In this document: one piece after another, positions 10,913 through 22,700 of the stretch
Layout: each line of letters begins with the position of its first letter
Position numbering within the stretch: position 1 is the stretch's first letter
Assembly: GCA_012931725.1 (NCBI GenBank)
Contig: CM022951.1
Span: 15,561,992 to 15,625,991 of the forward strand
Direction of reading: 5' to 3'
Length of the DNA: 64,000 bases
Origin: Litsea cubeba
Taxonomy: Eukaryota > Streptophyta > Magnoliopsida > Laurales > Lauraceae
Notes under the pieces: model-generated
Seen by the model: only the letters and a program-made list of their open reading frames with translations
What the model was told of the DNA's origin: nothing
The model's database searches: none
Position numbers and translations under genes: made by a program

Positions 10913-12010
10913 CTATCCAGCAATTTTCTCCATTTTCAGGAGTTGAGGGAGGATGTATCTGATGGTCTTCAGGTAAGGAACCAGCTCTTCGGATGCTTGG
11001 ATTGTGTTTATCACATTGAAGGAAATAGTGATCTTCTTCTTCGGTGATTTTGATGTTTGTCCATATGTCACCATGTTGACGAAGGCAGATATATAGTTTT
11101 TGTCAAAGGTGATGACTCCGTTTTTCCACACCTCATTTATTTTCTCTCTCACAAAGAAGCATTGATTGAGAGGATACGAGATCATCTGGTGGTATGGACA
11201 GTACCGAGGATCATTGGTTTTGCCAACATCACTCGGTCTTTTGGGTTCAGGCAAAGTGAGCTTGCCGTTTGCCACAAGAGTCCCGAAGATTTCATCAACA
11301 TCTTCATCAAACGGGTATTTCTTCTCTACTCGTTCTTTGAAGGCATCTGAGAGTTCATGTCTCTTACCAGCAGCTTTGTTTTCAGCTTTCTTTGGTGGCT
11401 GAGGAGCTGACTTGGTCCGCACATTGAGGACCTCTTTCTTTTTTGGTTTAGAGGTTGCAATGGCAGTTGGCTCTTTTCTAGATGATTTATGACTGTTGAG
11501 GTCTTTAATCACCGTTTCAGCTTCCATAGAAGCTTCTAGGAGTTCTCCCAGGTTTTTTTGATTTGTTACCGATGATCATGGAGCGGATTCTAGCTCTCAT
11601 GTTGTTTCGGCAGATGTCGACTAGCGACGCTTGTGGCAATACATCAGAGCATTTGTATGCCATTGCTTTCCACTTATGAATGAAGTCATATTTTGACTCA
11701 TTCTCCCCCTGTTTAAGCTGCATAGCTGAGCCATAGTAGCGGGATGATCCTCACCTTTGAAGTGAGTCAGGAAGCGTATCTCTAGCATAGCCCAATTTTG
11801 GATGGAGTCCTCCGGCAGAGTGGAGTACCAATCGAAGGCTATACCTTTTGGGTACTTGTAAAGAGGCGGATCTTGAGTGCATCTTGATCCGTGATAGCTC
11901 CCGTCAAGATCTTGAAGTGGATGACGTCCTGTCTGGCTGATCATTTCCCCGTATATATTTTGAGAGTAGGATGCTTGAATTTTATAGGGAACGGGACCGA
12001 GTCCATCCAT
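10913..12010 (-). pseudogene. Tat gag: capsid and zinc-finger-like region, frameshifted
   Basis: Three overlapping frames (12010-11621, 11723-11517, 11527-10913) together give the retrotransposon gag pattern. These are Y-P-K-G-I-A-F-D-W-Y-S-T-L-P and the W-x-x-L-E-x-R-F-L-x-H-F block, then Q-L-K-Q-G-E-N-E-S-x-Y-D-F-I-H-K-W-K, and a zinc-finger-like Y-C-P-Y-H-x(9)-C in the last frame. Gag packages the element RNA. The frame changes near 11720 and 11520 are real breaks in this copy. Confidence 0.8.
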
Positions 12011-12225
12011 AAAGGATATGGTGGTTTGATCCCATGCTCCTTGAGTATATCCTCTTCTTTTGCTTTTGCAAGGATACTATCTACGTCCTTTTTTGTAAGG
12101 GTGTGTGACTCATTCTCTTCCCTATTTACCTCATCATCTTAATGATTCGAAGGAGGTTCATTATTCGCCTGATTTTGGAAGGCGAGGAGAAGGTTTTCCA
12201 TCAAAGTTTCAATCCTCTGTTGGCC

Positions 12226-13473
12226 TTATTCCAACTGCTGGATGCGTGTGATCGCATCATCTTGAGGTGGATTGCGGGGTGGTGGCTCAGAATTTGTAGC
12301 CAGGACGTTCATCCCTCGAGATTCTAACGAAGAAACTGTCCTGGTGACTGAGCTGGGGCTCATTCTTTTTGATGAAGAGCTTGAGGAAGGATCACTCTGC
12401 CGTCCTTTGCTTGAAGGAGCAGGGGATTCTTCTGAGTGTCTTCTTGTCCTGGAGACGCTGCGGGTCACCAGACGTCGGACATGGATTTTTGTTGCTGACT
12501 TTTGGCGTCTTCTGGTTTTTCCAACCATATGGACGACAGCAACTTGGTTGGGTCTTTCTTTTTCGACCCATTTGGGAGAGACTTGAAGTGTAGGAGGCTG
12601 GGTCCTTTGCTTCTCTAGTCTCTTTTGTCGATACGACGCGCGGCGGCGTATACGACGAGCAATTTGAGCTTCGGTCAGCTCTGGCTGGGCTTTGACGATG
12701 AAGGATGTGCTCCCTCGGGCACAGCAGCCGAGCCTGTCTTCTTTGTAGCTAGGCAAGGACATGATGCAAACCCGGTCCTTCGCCTGTTGCAGCGAAGCTT
12801 TGAATTTTTCAAGTTCGGCCCCTATATATATGAAGGGTCGAACTGCAGGATTGTAGGCTTTAGCAGATGCTTGCAGAGGCCTTGTGATGCATGACTTGAT
12901 TTTGGGCTTGTAGGAACAAGCCGGTTTATGCTGGTTTGACTTGGGAGTCAGGTTGGAGATGAGTCTCTCCTCTTTCATATAGGCAAGAGGGTAGAACTGG
13001 TTCTCCTTGAGTGGGGCCAGGTATGCTGGCTTGGTGGATGTTTGGGACCTTCTTTGTTTTGGTGAAGGTCTTGGGGACCAAGTCTTGGGATAGACCTGGT
13101 CATTTGCAGGTCGAGGCTTCGTGGGGGTGCCACGGGCTCCGGGCCTTCTGGTGCTCTCCTTTGGTGTCACGATAGTGACACGTTGAGAGGCGACCTTCTG
13201 CTTCTTGGAAGGAGCAGTTTGTTCCTCGGAAAGTGGGAATGGTCCCAGCGTCCCAAAGACGATAGTCTGGGGAGTCGAGGTCGACCCGGAGTTCAGAGAG
13301 TTGCCGAGGGAGTTGACGCTTCGGCAGCTGATGGGGCGCTTGTAGGTGCGCATTGTTTGCTTCTGTTGAAGCATGAGCTGGTGCTTGTTCTCATCGAAGG
13401 TAATGGTTAGTGAAGCTGCCATTGTTAGTTTTCGAAAAGTTTCTGAAACAATATCACATCCATTAGTAATCAT
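12226..13473 (-). pseudogene. Basic N-terminal extension of Tat gag
   Basis: This is a 415-residue open stretch upstream of the gag core, very rich in Arg, Lys, Ser, Pro and Gln, with an R-R-I-R-R-R-A-S-Y-R-Q-K-R-type segment. It ends at a TAA (12226-12228), after which the same frame continues for about 28 codons. The likelier start is the Met at about 13422 (MAASLTITFDENK). Tat and Ogre elements often have extra coding sequence before gag; I do not recognise a domain in this one. Confidence 0.55.
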
Positions 13474-13849
13474 AAGAATATAATGATCATAAATGGGAAG
13501 TTCTATGGTTTTGTCTTTTCAAATTGCTCGAGGGAGATGACCTGCAATATGAACAAGGCAAAAAGCCATAAAGAGTATAATTGTTCTGATCGCAGGTATG
13601 GTAAGCCCAGAATGAGCGTCCCAGTGACTGCTAGAAGCAATTGTGAACCTAAATTCGACTTATCGAGAAGCAGAGCTTGCTCGAGGTAAGAATAATATAA
13701 GTTTGGAGTTACAAATGTGCCGGTCGCGAATACAGTAGACCCTGAAAGGGCGTACTAGTACCGCTAGACACAAATGTTTTGAGACCGCATCCATGAGATG
13801 AGATTCTCTATTTTGAAAGGTCAAGATTGAATTCATCAAAGAGACCAGA
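13474..13849. other. Leader of the Tat element just upstream of gag
   Basis: This is non-coding leader in element orientation. There is no strong open frame or clear repeat apart from sequence grading into the tandem units that start near 13850. Confidence 0.4.
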
Positions 13850-15060
13850 TGGTATTCCGATTCAAATACGGTCTCAGCGATTTCCGCGAGCGCCAGTACT
13901 CAGAAGGAAATGAACCATAATTTCTCGGATCTGAATCCAAAAATGACGAGTTTTTTTTTAGAAGATTTTTTTTTTGAAAGAATCTTTTTTTATTTTTTTA
14001 TTTATTTTTATTTATTATATTCTTTTAAGATTTTTTTTTGAAAATTTTTTTATTTTTTATTTTTTATTTTTTATTTTTTATTTTAAAATCTTTTTTATTT
14101 TGAAAATTTTTTTATTTAAAAGACGAGAGAGTACACATAGGCCTCCTAATCCGGTCTTATGAAGATAGAATTGCCCCCAGGTAAGGGTAGGATTACTTAA
14201 TGAACCCATTTGGAGGACCCTTGCCTAGAACAGTCAAGCTGTCTCTACACTCTGGACAAGGCTTTTCTTGAATCAACCGTGATCAAAGAACGCAGTTGGT
14301 TTAACCTTAGTGGTCTATGTCTTTTTTTTATATTTATTTTTTTTTTTATATTTAATGAACTCATCGAAGAGAAACGATGGCCCTTTCCACAATTCGAACC
14401 GGCTCAACGATTTCCGCGAGCACAGAGACGAAACGGAAAGGATCAAAGTTTCTCAATTTTGAATCCAAAATGAAAAAATCTGATTTTTTGTTGTTTTTTT
14501 TTAATTTTTTTTTAGATTTTTATTGAACTCATCGAAGAGAAACGATGGTCCAAATCCTAATTCGAACAGGCTCAACAATTTCTGTGAGCACACAAACGAA
14601 AGGAAAGGATCAAAGTTTCTCAATTTTGAATCCAAAATGAGAAATCTGATTTTTTCTTTTTTTCTTTTTTTTTTACTTTTATTTTGTTTTTAGATTTTTT
14701 AATGAACTCATCGAAGAAAAACAATGGCCATTTCCACAATTCGAACCGGCTCAACGATTTCCGCGAGCACAGAGACGAAATGGAAAGGATAAAAGTTTCT
14801 CAATTTTGAATCCAAAATGAAAAATCTTATTTTTTTTTCTAATTTCTAATGAACTCATCGAAGAAAAACAATGGCCATTTCCACAATTCGAACCGGCTCA
14901 ACGATTTCCTCGAGCACAGAGACGAAACGGAAAGGATCAAAGTTTCTCAATTTTGAATCCAAACTAAGAAATCTGATTTTTTTTGATTTTTTTTAAAGAG
15001 AAAGAGTGGAAATAAATTCAAAGAATTAGAAACTTCCAAAAAATCTCATCTCATTTTTTT
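13850..15060. repeat. About 165-bp tandem repeats in the Tat leader
   Basis: Units built on ATGAACTCATCGAAGA, then CAATTCGAACCGGCTCAACGA, then AAGTTTCTCAATTTTGAATCC, recur at about 14352, 14523, 14702 and 14848, separated by T-rich spacers. A more diverged copy (CAGCGATTTCCGCGAGCGCC...GAATCCAAAAATGA) lies at about 13870-13950. The T/A-rich stretch 13950-14140 separates it from the array. Confidence 0.8.
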
Positions 15061-16425
15061 TTAGATGCGGAATCCAACATAGGCCACCAATTAGAAAGTA
15101 GCCAAGGAATCGAGAAAAGAAATATGAGCATAGAGCAAAAGATATGATATGCAAATATTTCATTTGTAGCATCATGTTCTCAAATGAACGAGTCCCACCG
15201 GGAGGAGCCAGCTTGATGGACAGCGCTTCTGCTCGGTTCTACCGAGGTCGGCGGACGTGGGAGTCCGTTTGGGTCCGACCCTTTCGTAACCGGGGGGCAG
15301 AGGCGTGCATCAACATTTCTTTTGTGTGGGTGTGCCAGATTTTCTATTTTACTTGGAATTGCAAGTGGTGATCCAGAGATTAACCTTCGCAAGTAAAAAG
15401 GAAATCAACTTCTTTCAAGTTTTCCATTGCACATATATTTAAGAAAAGAGACATTTTTCTTGATTTGCCGTGAAAGGCGCTTTTTGGCATTTATAGCCGA
15501 TTTTGGCGTTCATAGCCGATTTACAATTCTTATCAATAATGAAAGACAAGAGTTGTGATTTTTGTCTCTTTTGAAAAAATACAAACTACAATGAAAAGCA
15601 AGAAAATGAGGATCTAACTTCTCAGGAGATTGTGGGGGACTCGTTCAAATTGACGGTCGCAAGTCATATGTGGACTTCGCCATCATCCATGCAGATGAGA
15701 ACAGAGGATGCTCTTGATTCGCTTGGCTTGGCTATAACCTCAGGTTTTTAGAGGACAAAGACCAAAAGGAGGTCCTATGTCCAATAAAAATCAAGTAGAC
15801 GGGCTGAAAAGCCACGTCTAAGCCATTGGAGGTAGAAGGAGAAGGCAAGGACTTTGGGGGGATACCCCCCAAGGGACTTTTGTCACCTTGTAGCGGTGGT
15901 CGGTGTAGAACTTCCGCAGAGTTTTCTCTCTTTCTTTCTCTGGATTTCTGTGCTTTTTTCTGATCTGGGATCTGTCTTGTTTTTTCCGATCTGGATTCCT
16001 TTGGAGTGCTCTCCTATTTATAGGCTCTTGGTAGCCATTTAGGAGAGTTTATGGGCTTTTATTGTCATTAAGCCGCATAATGGGAGGAGTTACAGGATTT
16101 AATTCCTTTATTTTGTAACTCCTTTTTCTTGGCTTCTGATTGGCCGGAGGAGATTGAGGGCATTTAATCGCCTGATGGGAGGAGTTTCATGTTTTAAATG
16201 TCATGAATCTCTTGACTTGTAACTCCCGGATGCTTGCTTCTGATTGGGCCGTCCAAAGAAATGGATTAATGACTGTAATAAAGCTAGTCAATTAATCGCA
16301 TTAAGTGGTCGCCGAGCAGTTGAAGAGTCGCGGGCCGTGCCGCGTCTTTTGGGATTCTTCTGGTGATGATCATCGATGGATCTTCATGTAGATTGACATC
16401 GGATGACCATGTAACTTCAGGTATT
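15061..16425. other. Rest of the Tat leader, with a TATA-like box on the minus strand
   Basis: There is no open frame. A GC-rich piece (15185-15310) includes a short CTCGGT...ACCGAG hairpin. Two copies of the ATAGCCG repeat core lie at 15485-15522. On the minus strand CCTATAAATAGG (16013-16024) is a near-ideal TATA box pointing towards gag. It lies downstream of the candidate primer-binding site, so it would be an internal promoter unless the LTR boundary is misplaced. Confidence 0.4.
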
Positions 16426-16450
16426 GGTTACCAACAGCGGGTCGGTGCCA
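16426..16450 (-). other. Candidate primer-binding site of the Tat element
   Basis: On the minus strand the sequence starts TGGCACCGACCCG and ends TTGGTAACC. It begins with the TGG that pairs with tRNA CCA ends and resembles the TGGCGCCG...GGGAACC type of site used by Tat elements. It lies 7 bp inside the candidate LTR end. The pairing tRNA is not identified. Confidence 0.5.
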
Positions 16451-16837
16451 TCTATCCTGTTGATTTCTCGATCGGTCGGGTAGAAAGCACACTTTTTTGG
16501 TTGACCGGTTGGCGATCAATGTTGATTTTGATACTCTTGATGATTGACCCATGTTTTTTACGGATGTCAAAGGATTTGGTGTCTCAAAAGTATGAATTTT
16601 GGAAAATCCACGGGGTCGGAAGCTTCGAATCGCGAAAAACGACGGAAAACGGGGCTTCCGGGGCCCTCCCGGCAATCCCGGGCTCCAGGGTCGCCGGTGA
16701 CCCTGGGGGGTTTTTCCCCCCTTTTATCCCGTTTTGTGTCCGTTTTTTATGTTTTTGGATTCTTTTTTCTTCTGTATTTTTTCTTGATATTTTGATCATG
16801 TATTGGCCTGATTCCCCTGTAGAAAACCTGATGAGAA

Positions 16838-19600
16838 TCCTTTGCCGCGCAGAGCTGCCGATTTTCCGTCAGAAACTGAAACTGGGCCAAACGATGTCGG
16901 AATGACCTGAAATTTGGGGTAAGCCTCCTGAGAAATAAATAAGACCAACCATAGGCTTTTGTTTAAGTTTTGAAGCCGTTTGGGGTCCTATCACCAGTAG
17001 ACTTATTTTTGTCGCGATGAAGATGTCGCGGCTTGATGTGCGGTCAACCGATGTCCGATTGACTTGAAATTTGACGGGGAACCTATTGGAGTCATTTAAG
17101 ATGATCCATAGGCTCTGTCTTGGAAGCCATGGTCCTGAGGAGCTTTGCCGCCGAGAGGCCTGATTTGACTTCCGAGCGTCAAAGTCTGGTCAAATGTTGT
17201 CGAAATGACCTGAGATTTGACATGTAACCCTTTGTAAGCATTTTGAAGCCGTCGATGTGCTCTATCTGATGAGTGATGGACTCGGTGGTTTTCGCTGTCG
17301 AGAGGCTTGATTTAGCTGTTCGAGGGTTGATGTAGGTGAAAGAAACTGCGATTCAGATCTAAACATCACTAAGGGAAGACGTTCATGGCTGATTTGTAAC
17401 ATGACAGATTTAAAAAAATCTGATTTGGGCAGCATAAATCAGCCATAGTGATCGCAAAAGAACTCCATGAATTCATGACCAACAAGTGTATAATTAGAGG
17501 AAATTCAAGAAGACTATTACCTTGAAGATTTGTAGACTTCAAATCTCTGAAATAATAGATCTAAAGGGCCGAACTCAGACTTGCAATTAGCAAACAACTT
17601 GCTGGAATTTTCTGCAGTAGAATTGCCTTTGATCTTCTTCTCTATCGCACTTCCAAATCTGATTGGCTAAGATGGTGGGATCTTAATCTAGATTTCTAGA
17701 TGGGTTTTGAGAACTATTTTCTATGGAAAAATTCTCAGACCTAGAACTATCTTCAAAGAAGAACAAAGGGGTTTGGACGTGTGGAATATTATGCTTCTTA
17801 GTGTTGGACGTCCAAGGGGGGAAGCATCATCCTTTTATAGAAACTTTGGGAATCCTTTCCTAAAAAGTTATCTCTTCTAATTCTCATAGATGTCCCAAAA
17901 GGAAAGTATAATCTAAAGATTTATTTCCTTTTAAAAACACTCCAATTAGAAAAGAAAACTAAGGAACATCCCACAAACTTTGGCAATTAGTAATCCTAGT
18001 TGCACAACACTTACTAATTTAAGTTTCTAATTCAAAAAGGAAACTTTCTTATAGGAATACTAATCCAAAGAGGAGTCCAACCTTCCAAGTAGAGAGACCT
18101 ACTTAAAATTGGAAACCTTACCCATGGAAATCCCATTATGGACGTCCCACATACTAATGCACACCATGGCCCACAAATAATTTATCTAGAATTAAATTCA
18201 TGTATGCCATCAAAGGCCTATTTGAATTTAAACTCAAAATTATTTTTCCACTAAAATAATTCAACCATATGTCATCTAAACATTTTAGGAAACCATGCCA
18301 ATCTTGGAAAGTGACTAGAGAATGGACCAAAAGACATATTTGCCCTTGGCTCCCAAAATGACCAAAATGTCCATGCTAAACCCATAGCAACATAAAGACC
18401 ATTTTAACCATAACTCATTTCACTAAAGAGTTATGGTTGAACTCCAGTGACAAATATATAATATAATAAGCTCGTCATAAAATGACAGTTGTCTTCGACC
18501 TACTAAGTGTAATGACCTGAATACCCCTCTATGTAACATCCATAATCAAATCAGGTTATCCAATGTACTATCAACCTTCTCGATTACACCTAAACCTTAG
18601 AACTTCATATCCTTAACTTAATCATCATCCGGATATCATTCTCTTGGTCCAGGGAGCGACCCACAAGTTCAATATCCATATGGAACATCCATATACTAAG
18701 ATCTTAGATTTTGATGATTAATTGGATAATTCTAAGGGGACGATCATTTCATCATTAGATGGCATAGATTCTTTAATGCATCTGCACGTTCCAACTGATC
18801 AAGTCCGAGTACCCAAAACACAGAGCTGTTGACCCTATGAAAAGAATCTCACCCATAGTGAATTAAAGCACAAGAACTTGACTTCGTCAGTTCATCCACA
18901 AATGCTCAAGATTAAGAGCACTGGTCACTTAGTAGCATGAGGTGACGTGATCTCTCTCAGTGATAGTACTATTTTAGAGATTACACCTACCATGGTCCTG
19001 TTCAATGCATTGCATATGCACTAATGAGATAAATCCGGAAAAGTCCTCCCATGACTTAGGTAAGTCACCCTGAATACAGGAGAGTCTCTCACTATAACTT
19101 ATACCAAGATGAAGTGCCCAGCTCCATCTCTCAGTTATGAACAAATATGTTGTTTCCAGTGTCCATGAATTAGACCTATCTGTGTGTAGACACTACACAC
19201 CTAATTCATTTACTAGAAACAATGGGCCTTACACAACCATACATATATACATGTTTAAAGAGAAAAGATTCATTCCATTAAATAACTAGTAAATATCCAG
19301 TAACAAAAAATGAGAGTGCAGCTAGTGGGCTTTAGGGCATACACCAATCCCAACAGTAGGGTCAAACGTTGTCGGTTTGACTTGGAACTTGACGTGGAGC
19401 ATTTTGGATGTATTTTGAGACCATCCATCGGCTCCGATCGAAGATTTGGTGTCTCCGATGCTTTCGCCGTGGGGAGCTTCTTTTCAGCTGTCGGAGAAGC
19501 GAAGTTAGGCCAAATGATTTTGAAATGGCCCGAAACTTCTTGTGTACTCCTCTTTTGGCTGTCTTGAAGGATCTTGCAGTTTTTGTTTAATTCTGGCAAG
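16838..19600. repeat. Diverged 150-190-bp subrepeats in the LTR, split by the solo LTR
   Basis: Units with the pattern GG(T)CAAA-x-G-x-TGTCG...TGACTTGAAATTTGAC...GACCATCCATAGGCTC...TTTGCCGC recur around 16838, 17035, 17175, then 19361 and 19500. The fourth unit starts directly after the solo LTR, in register with the third. Confidence 0.6.
17337..19355 (-). mobile_element. Solo LTR (copia-type ends) inserted in the Tat LTR
   Basis: The 2019-bp segment is flanked on both sides by the 5-bp duplication gtagg (17332-17336 and 19356-19360). Read on the minus strand it starts TGTTGGGATTGGTGTATGCC, a common start for plant Ty1/copia LTRs, and ends ...TTTCA. It has no open frame. A TATA-like box (CTATAAAAGG on the minus strand) lies near 17834-17843. 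No internal region or second LTR is present, so unequal recombination between two LTRs most likely removed them. Confidence 0.75.
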
Positions 19601-19705
19601 ATTTGATTTTTGGAAGTAGCATTGCCTATTTATGGCAGGCTGCGACTTCATGTAGCTTTCTGGATTTTGAAGAAGCAAAGTGACACATTTTTTTTTATGT
19701 CAACA

Positions 19706-21714
19706 CAGCTGACCGAGGGTCAGACTGTGCGAAAATCAACGCCCTGGTATCTTAACCGATAAGTTCAATTGGCTGTCAGTCAGTTCTCGGTTAACTAAAC
19801 CCCCAATTCCGGTTAACTGACACCTATATTCTGAGATTTTTAGCATTTTGGAATAAAGTCCGAATTCCATGTTGGTGAACCACCAGATGATCGAATTTCA
19901 CAAAAAAAAACTAAGTTCTGAAATTCTATTTCAAGTGGTTTCCTTCCCAGTCCTTATCCTCCCTTCCAACCTTAATCCACCTGCAAGAAAAGGAGCCTAC
20001 ATGCTCACCAAAAACACCATCCTCCAACCATTCTCCATAAAATAAAACATCTATTGATTTCCCTCATCAAAACATATGTCAATGCTGAAATCATGCTTTG
20101 AACCAAAATTAAAGAACACAAATACATGAATCATACGATAATAAAAGAGCAAGATATGCATGATATGCAAAACTCATATTTGCAAACCAATTACAACCCC
20201 ATTAATTATAAACATGCAATTCAGATAAAGTCATGAAATAGAAGCTAGAAATCTTGAAATAGTTGACTGCACAATATTAATCCAAGTCAATCACTTGCCT
20301 TGGCATCTAAAACTCCAAGATCACTCACTGATCTCTCCAATTAGACCTTAGCACACTTATTAAGCAAAACCCCCAAAATATACTAAAAAAAATGGCCCAA
20401 ATTGGAAAAACTAATAAAGACAAGGAATTTGATCATGCATGTTGAAATCAGTGGCTCTTTTATGGCCTAGATCAACATAATAAAAAATGGGAGCAAGAGG
20501 CTTACTCTAGGATAGCTCTACAACAACTCTATTGGCTGTTGGAGCGGTTGTTGGCGATGAAATGATAAGAAAATGGCGTCAATAGAAAGCTTTCGATGCA
20601 AGGAGTAGAATGGTGATGATGGATCTTCAATTGGGCAAGGATTTCCTTGAGTTCTAGAGGAAGAAAGGAATAAGAAAAGGGCGGGAAATGCTCAGCTGGT
20701 TTCAGACGTCCTTGGCTGGAATGAAATGAGGAGGAAGACAATGAGCTTGTCTTGTAAAAAGTGGAAAATAGGGCCCATTATTAAACAAAATTCATGGGCT
20801 CGGAGATGGGATTTCTAAGCCTAGAATGAATTCGACGAAGAAGGAAGAAATGATCCTCAAAACATCTTGTTTCCAAAATGTATATTTTTGACATGGTTCT
20901 GGAATTTCAAATTTTGGGCTTATATTTCAATGTGAAAAGATTGTTTTGCCCCTATGGCTGAAAAACTGGTTTTATGGGCTTTGAATGGAAATGGGGTGAA
21001 CATGAAAATTTGACCTATCAAAAGAAAAGAAAATTGAGAATTTCCAAAATCAAGAACAATCCTCGCACGCTTACACGAGCAACCCAAGGCATCCCTGGGC
21101 GTGCCAAACTACGTCCAAAAGGCTCTCAAAACTTCCCAAAACTATGGAACACTATTCTAATCCACAAATCAACTCGATTAGACTCAAATCTCACTTAGAG
21201 CACTAATCCACAACCAAACCCGCACTCATCAAGAAAATCAGGTGTCGGGGTCTTATAGATACGATGGCATGATTACATCATTGATAGAAGTTCATGTGGA
21301 CCATTTCAATAGAGACTCAAGTTCCTGTGAGCTACCCACACATGGATGGAGTACACCCTTTAGAACCCAATCCAAATCAAAGCTACAATGGCGCATATCA
21401 CATTGATTGGATTGGATTGTTGGGGTTTTCTAATAATAGCGGTTACGTTATTTTTGTGGGTCCTAACTGATAGAGTAGAGTATTTAAATGGGGGCTTTGG
21501 TTGGAGGTCCCTCAAAGTATAACTTTAAGTCAAATAGTCCACAAAAAAAACTCATGCAACCAAAGGTCCCTCTCACACTTTCTCATACCTTAAATATCCA
21601 ATTTGTCATTTCTTTAAATCATATCCCATGATTAGTGGGATATCCCATTAATAATGGTCAACTACCCTTTAATTGGCCACGATTAATGGAATCCAATTAA
21701 TGAGGTTTTCAAAT
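19706..21714. other. Non-coding DNA, probably retroelement-derived
   Basis: No gene is visible. The minus-strand reading from about 21257 (TATAAGACCCCGACACCTG) looks like the beginning of a chromovirus-type Ty3/gypsy LTR (usual form TGTAAGACCCC), which would place an LTR remnant in the 19.7-21.26 kb interval. The 21260-21714 part has no recognisable feature. Confidence 0.35.
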
Positions 21715-22700
21715 AAATTCTACAAACACACAAATAAATTTCAAAAAATGCAATAATTTCAAAAAACACAATAAATTTAAAAAAAAGTAAAAAACTTCAA
21801 AAGAACGCAGATATATTTAAAAAAATGTAAATAAATTTCAGAAAATATAAATAAATTTTAAAAGACTCAAATAAATTTCAAAAGATCCAAAGAAAATTCA
21901 AAAAATGCAAACAAATTTAAAAAGCCATAAATTAATTTCAAAAGACGCAAATAAAATTTAAAAATGCAAAAACATTTGCCAAAACTAAGATAAATCAATT
22001 TTTCAAATTTCTGAAAAATTTTCCAAAAACTCAAGTATTTTTTTCAAAACTCAATTAAATTTATTTCAAAAAATGCAAATAAATTTCAAAAAATATAAAT
22101 AAATTTTAAAAGACGCAAATAAACTTTAAAAGACGTAAATAAAATTAAGAAATGAAAATAAATTTTAAAAAATGTAAATACATTTGCCAAAACTACGATA
22201 AACTAATTTTTCAAATTTCAGAAAAAATTTCCAAAAACTCAAGTATTTTTGTCAAAACTCAGTCATTTTTGTTAAAACTCAGTTAAATTTATTTCAAAAA
22301 ATACAAATAAATTTTAAAAGACACAAATAAAATTCAAAAACACAAATAGATCTAAGAAAATACAAATGATTTGCCAAAAACACATAAAGATTCATTCAAA
22401 AACTCAGTTTAAATTTTGAAAATGGAGATAAATTTGTCAAAAACTCTGATATATTTTTCAAAAACTCAAATGAAGTTGCCAAAAACTCAGATAGATTTGT
22501 TCAGAACTCAGATAAATTTATTCCAGAACTCAGATGAGTAGCAAAAAACTCAGATAGATTTGTCCAGAATTTAGATAAATTTGTTTCAGAACTCAGATAA
22601 ATTTGCGCAAAACTCAAATAAATTTGACAAAAATAAAAACTTAGTAAATTTGACAGAAACTCATATAAATTTGTCAAAAACTAAGATAAATTTGACAAAT
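21715..22700. repeat. AT-rich degenerate minisatellite, about 1 kb
   Basis: About fifty units of roughly 18-20 bp alternate between AAATAAATTTCAAAAAA(T/C)GC-type and AACTCAGATAAATTTGTC-type forms. The first type dominates on the left and the second on the right. No protein is encoded. The array is strongly strand-asymmetric: the plus strand is A-rich with few G. Confidence 0.85.

Larger units (their letters stand above)
1..19705 (-). mobile_element. Giant Ty3/gypsy retrotransposon, Tat lineage, 3' end off the window
   Basis: The minus strand carries, in element order, a candidate LTR, primer-binding site, long leader, gag, protease, reverse transcriptase, two successive RNase H domains, integrase, tandem repeats and an antisense accessory gene. 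The order protease-RT-RNase H-integrase is Ty3/gypsy. A second RNase H of archaeal type between the retroviral RNase H and integrase is the known hallmark of the plant Tat lineage, and an antisense gene between pol and the 3' LTR is known from Tat elements such as Grande. Without the 2-kb solo LTR inserted at 17337-19355, at least 17.6 kb of the element lies in the window. Every coding segment has stops or frameshifts, so this copy is dead. The 3' LTR is not in the window, so LTR divergence cannot be measured. The right boundary is inferred. Confidence 0.85.
16458..19705 (-). mobile_element. Candidate 5' LTR of the Tat element, interrupted by a solo LTR
   Basis: On the plus strand the segment starts TGTTGA (16458) and ends TCAACA (19705), a perfect 6-bp terminal inverted repeat of the TG...CA type, and it abuts the primer-binding site. 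Without the 2-kb insertion the LTR is about 1.22 kb. Its body contains diverged subrepeats that continue on both sides of the insertion, showing the two halves were once joined. The partner LTR is off the window, so the boundaries are inferred. Confidence 0.5.

Noticed and set aside
13974..14473. Phe/Ile-rich frames in the Tat leader
   Set aside because: Translations of T-rich spacers; no hydropathy pattern of a real membrane protein and no conservation between repeat units.
15185..15392. GC-rich segment as a possible structured RNA or tRNA gene
   Set aside because: Only a 6-bp hairpin is evident; no tRNA cloverleaf, box A or box B.
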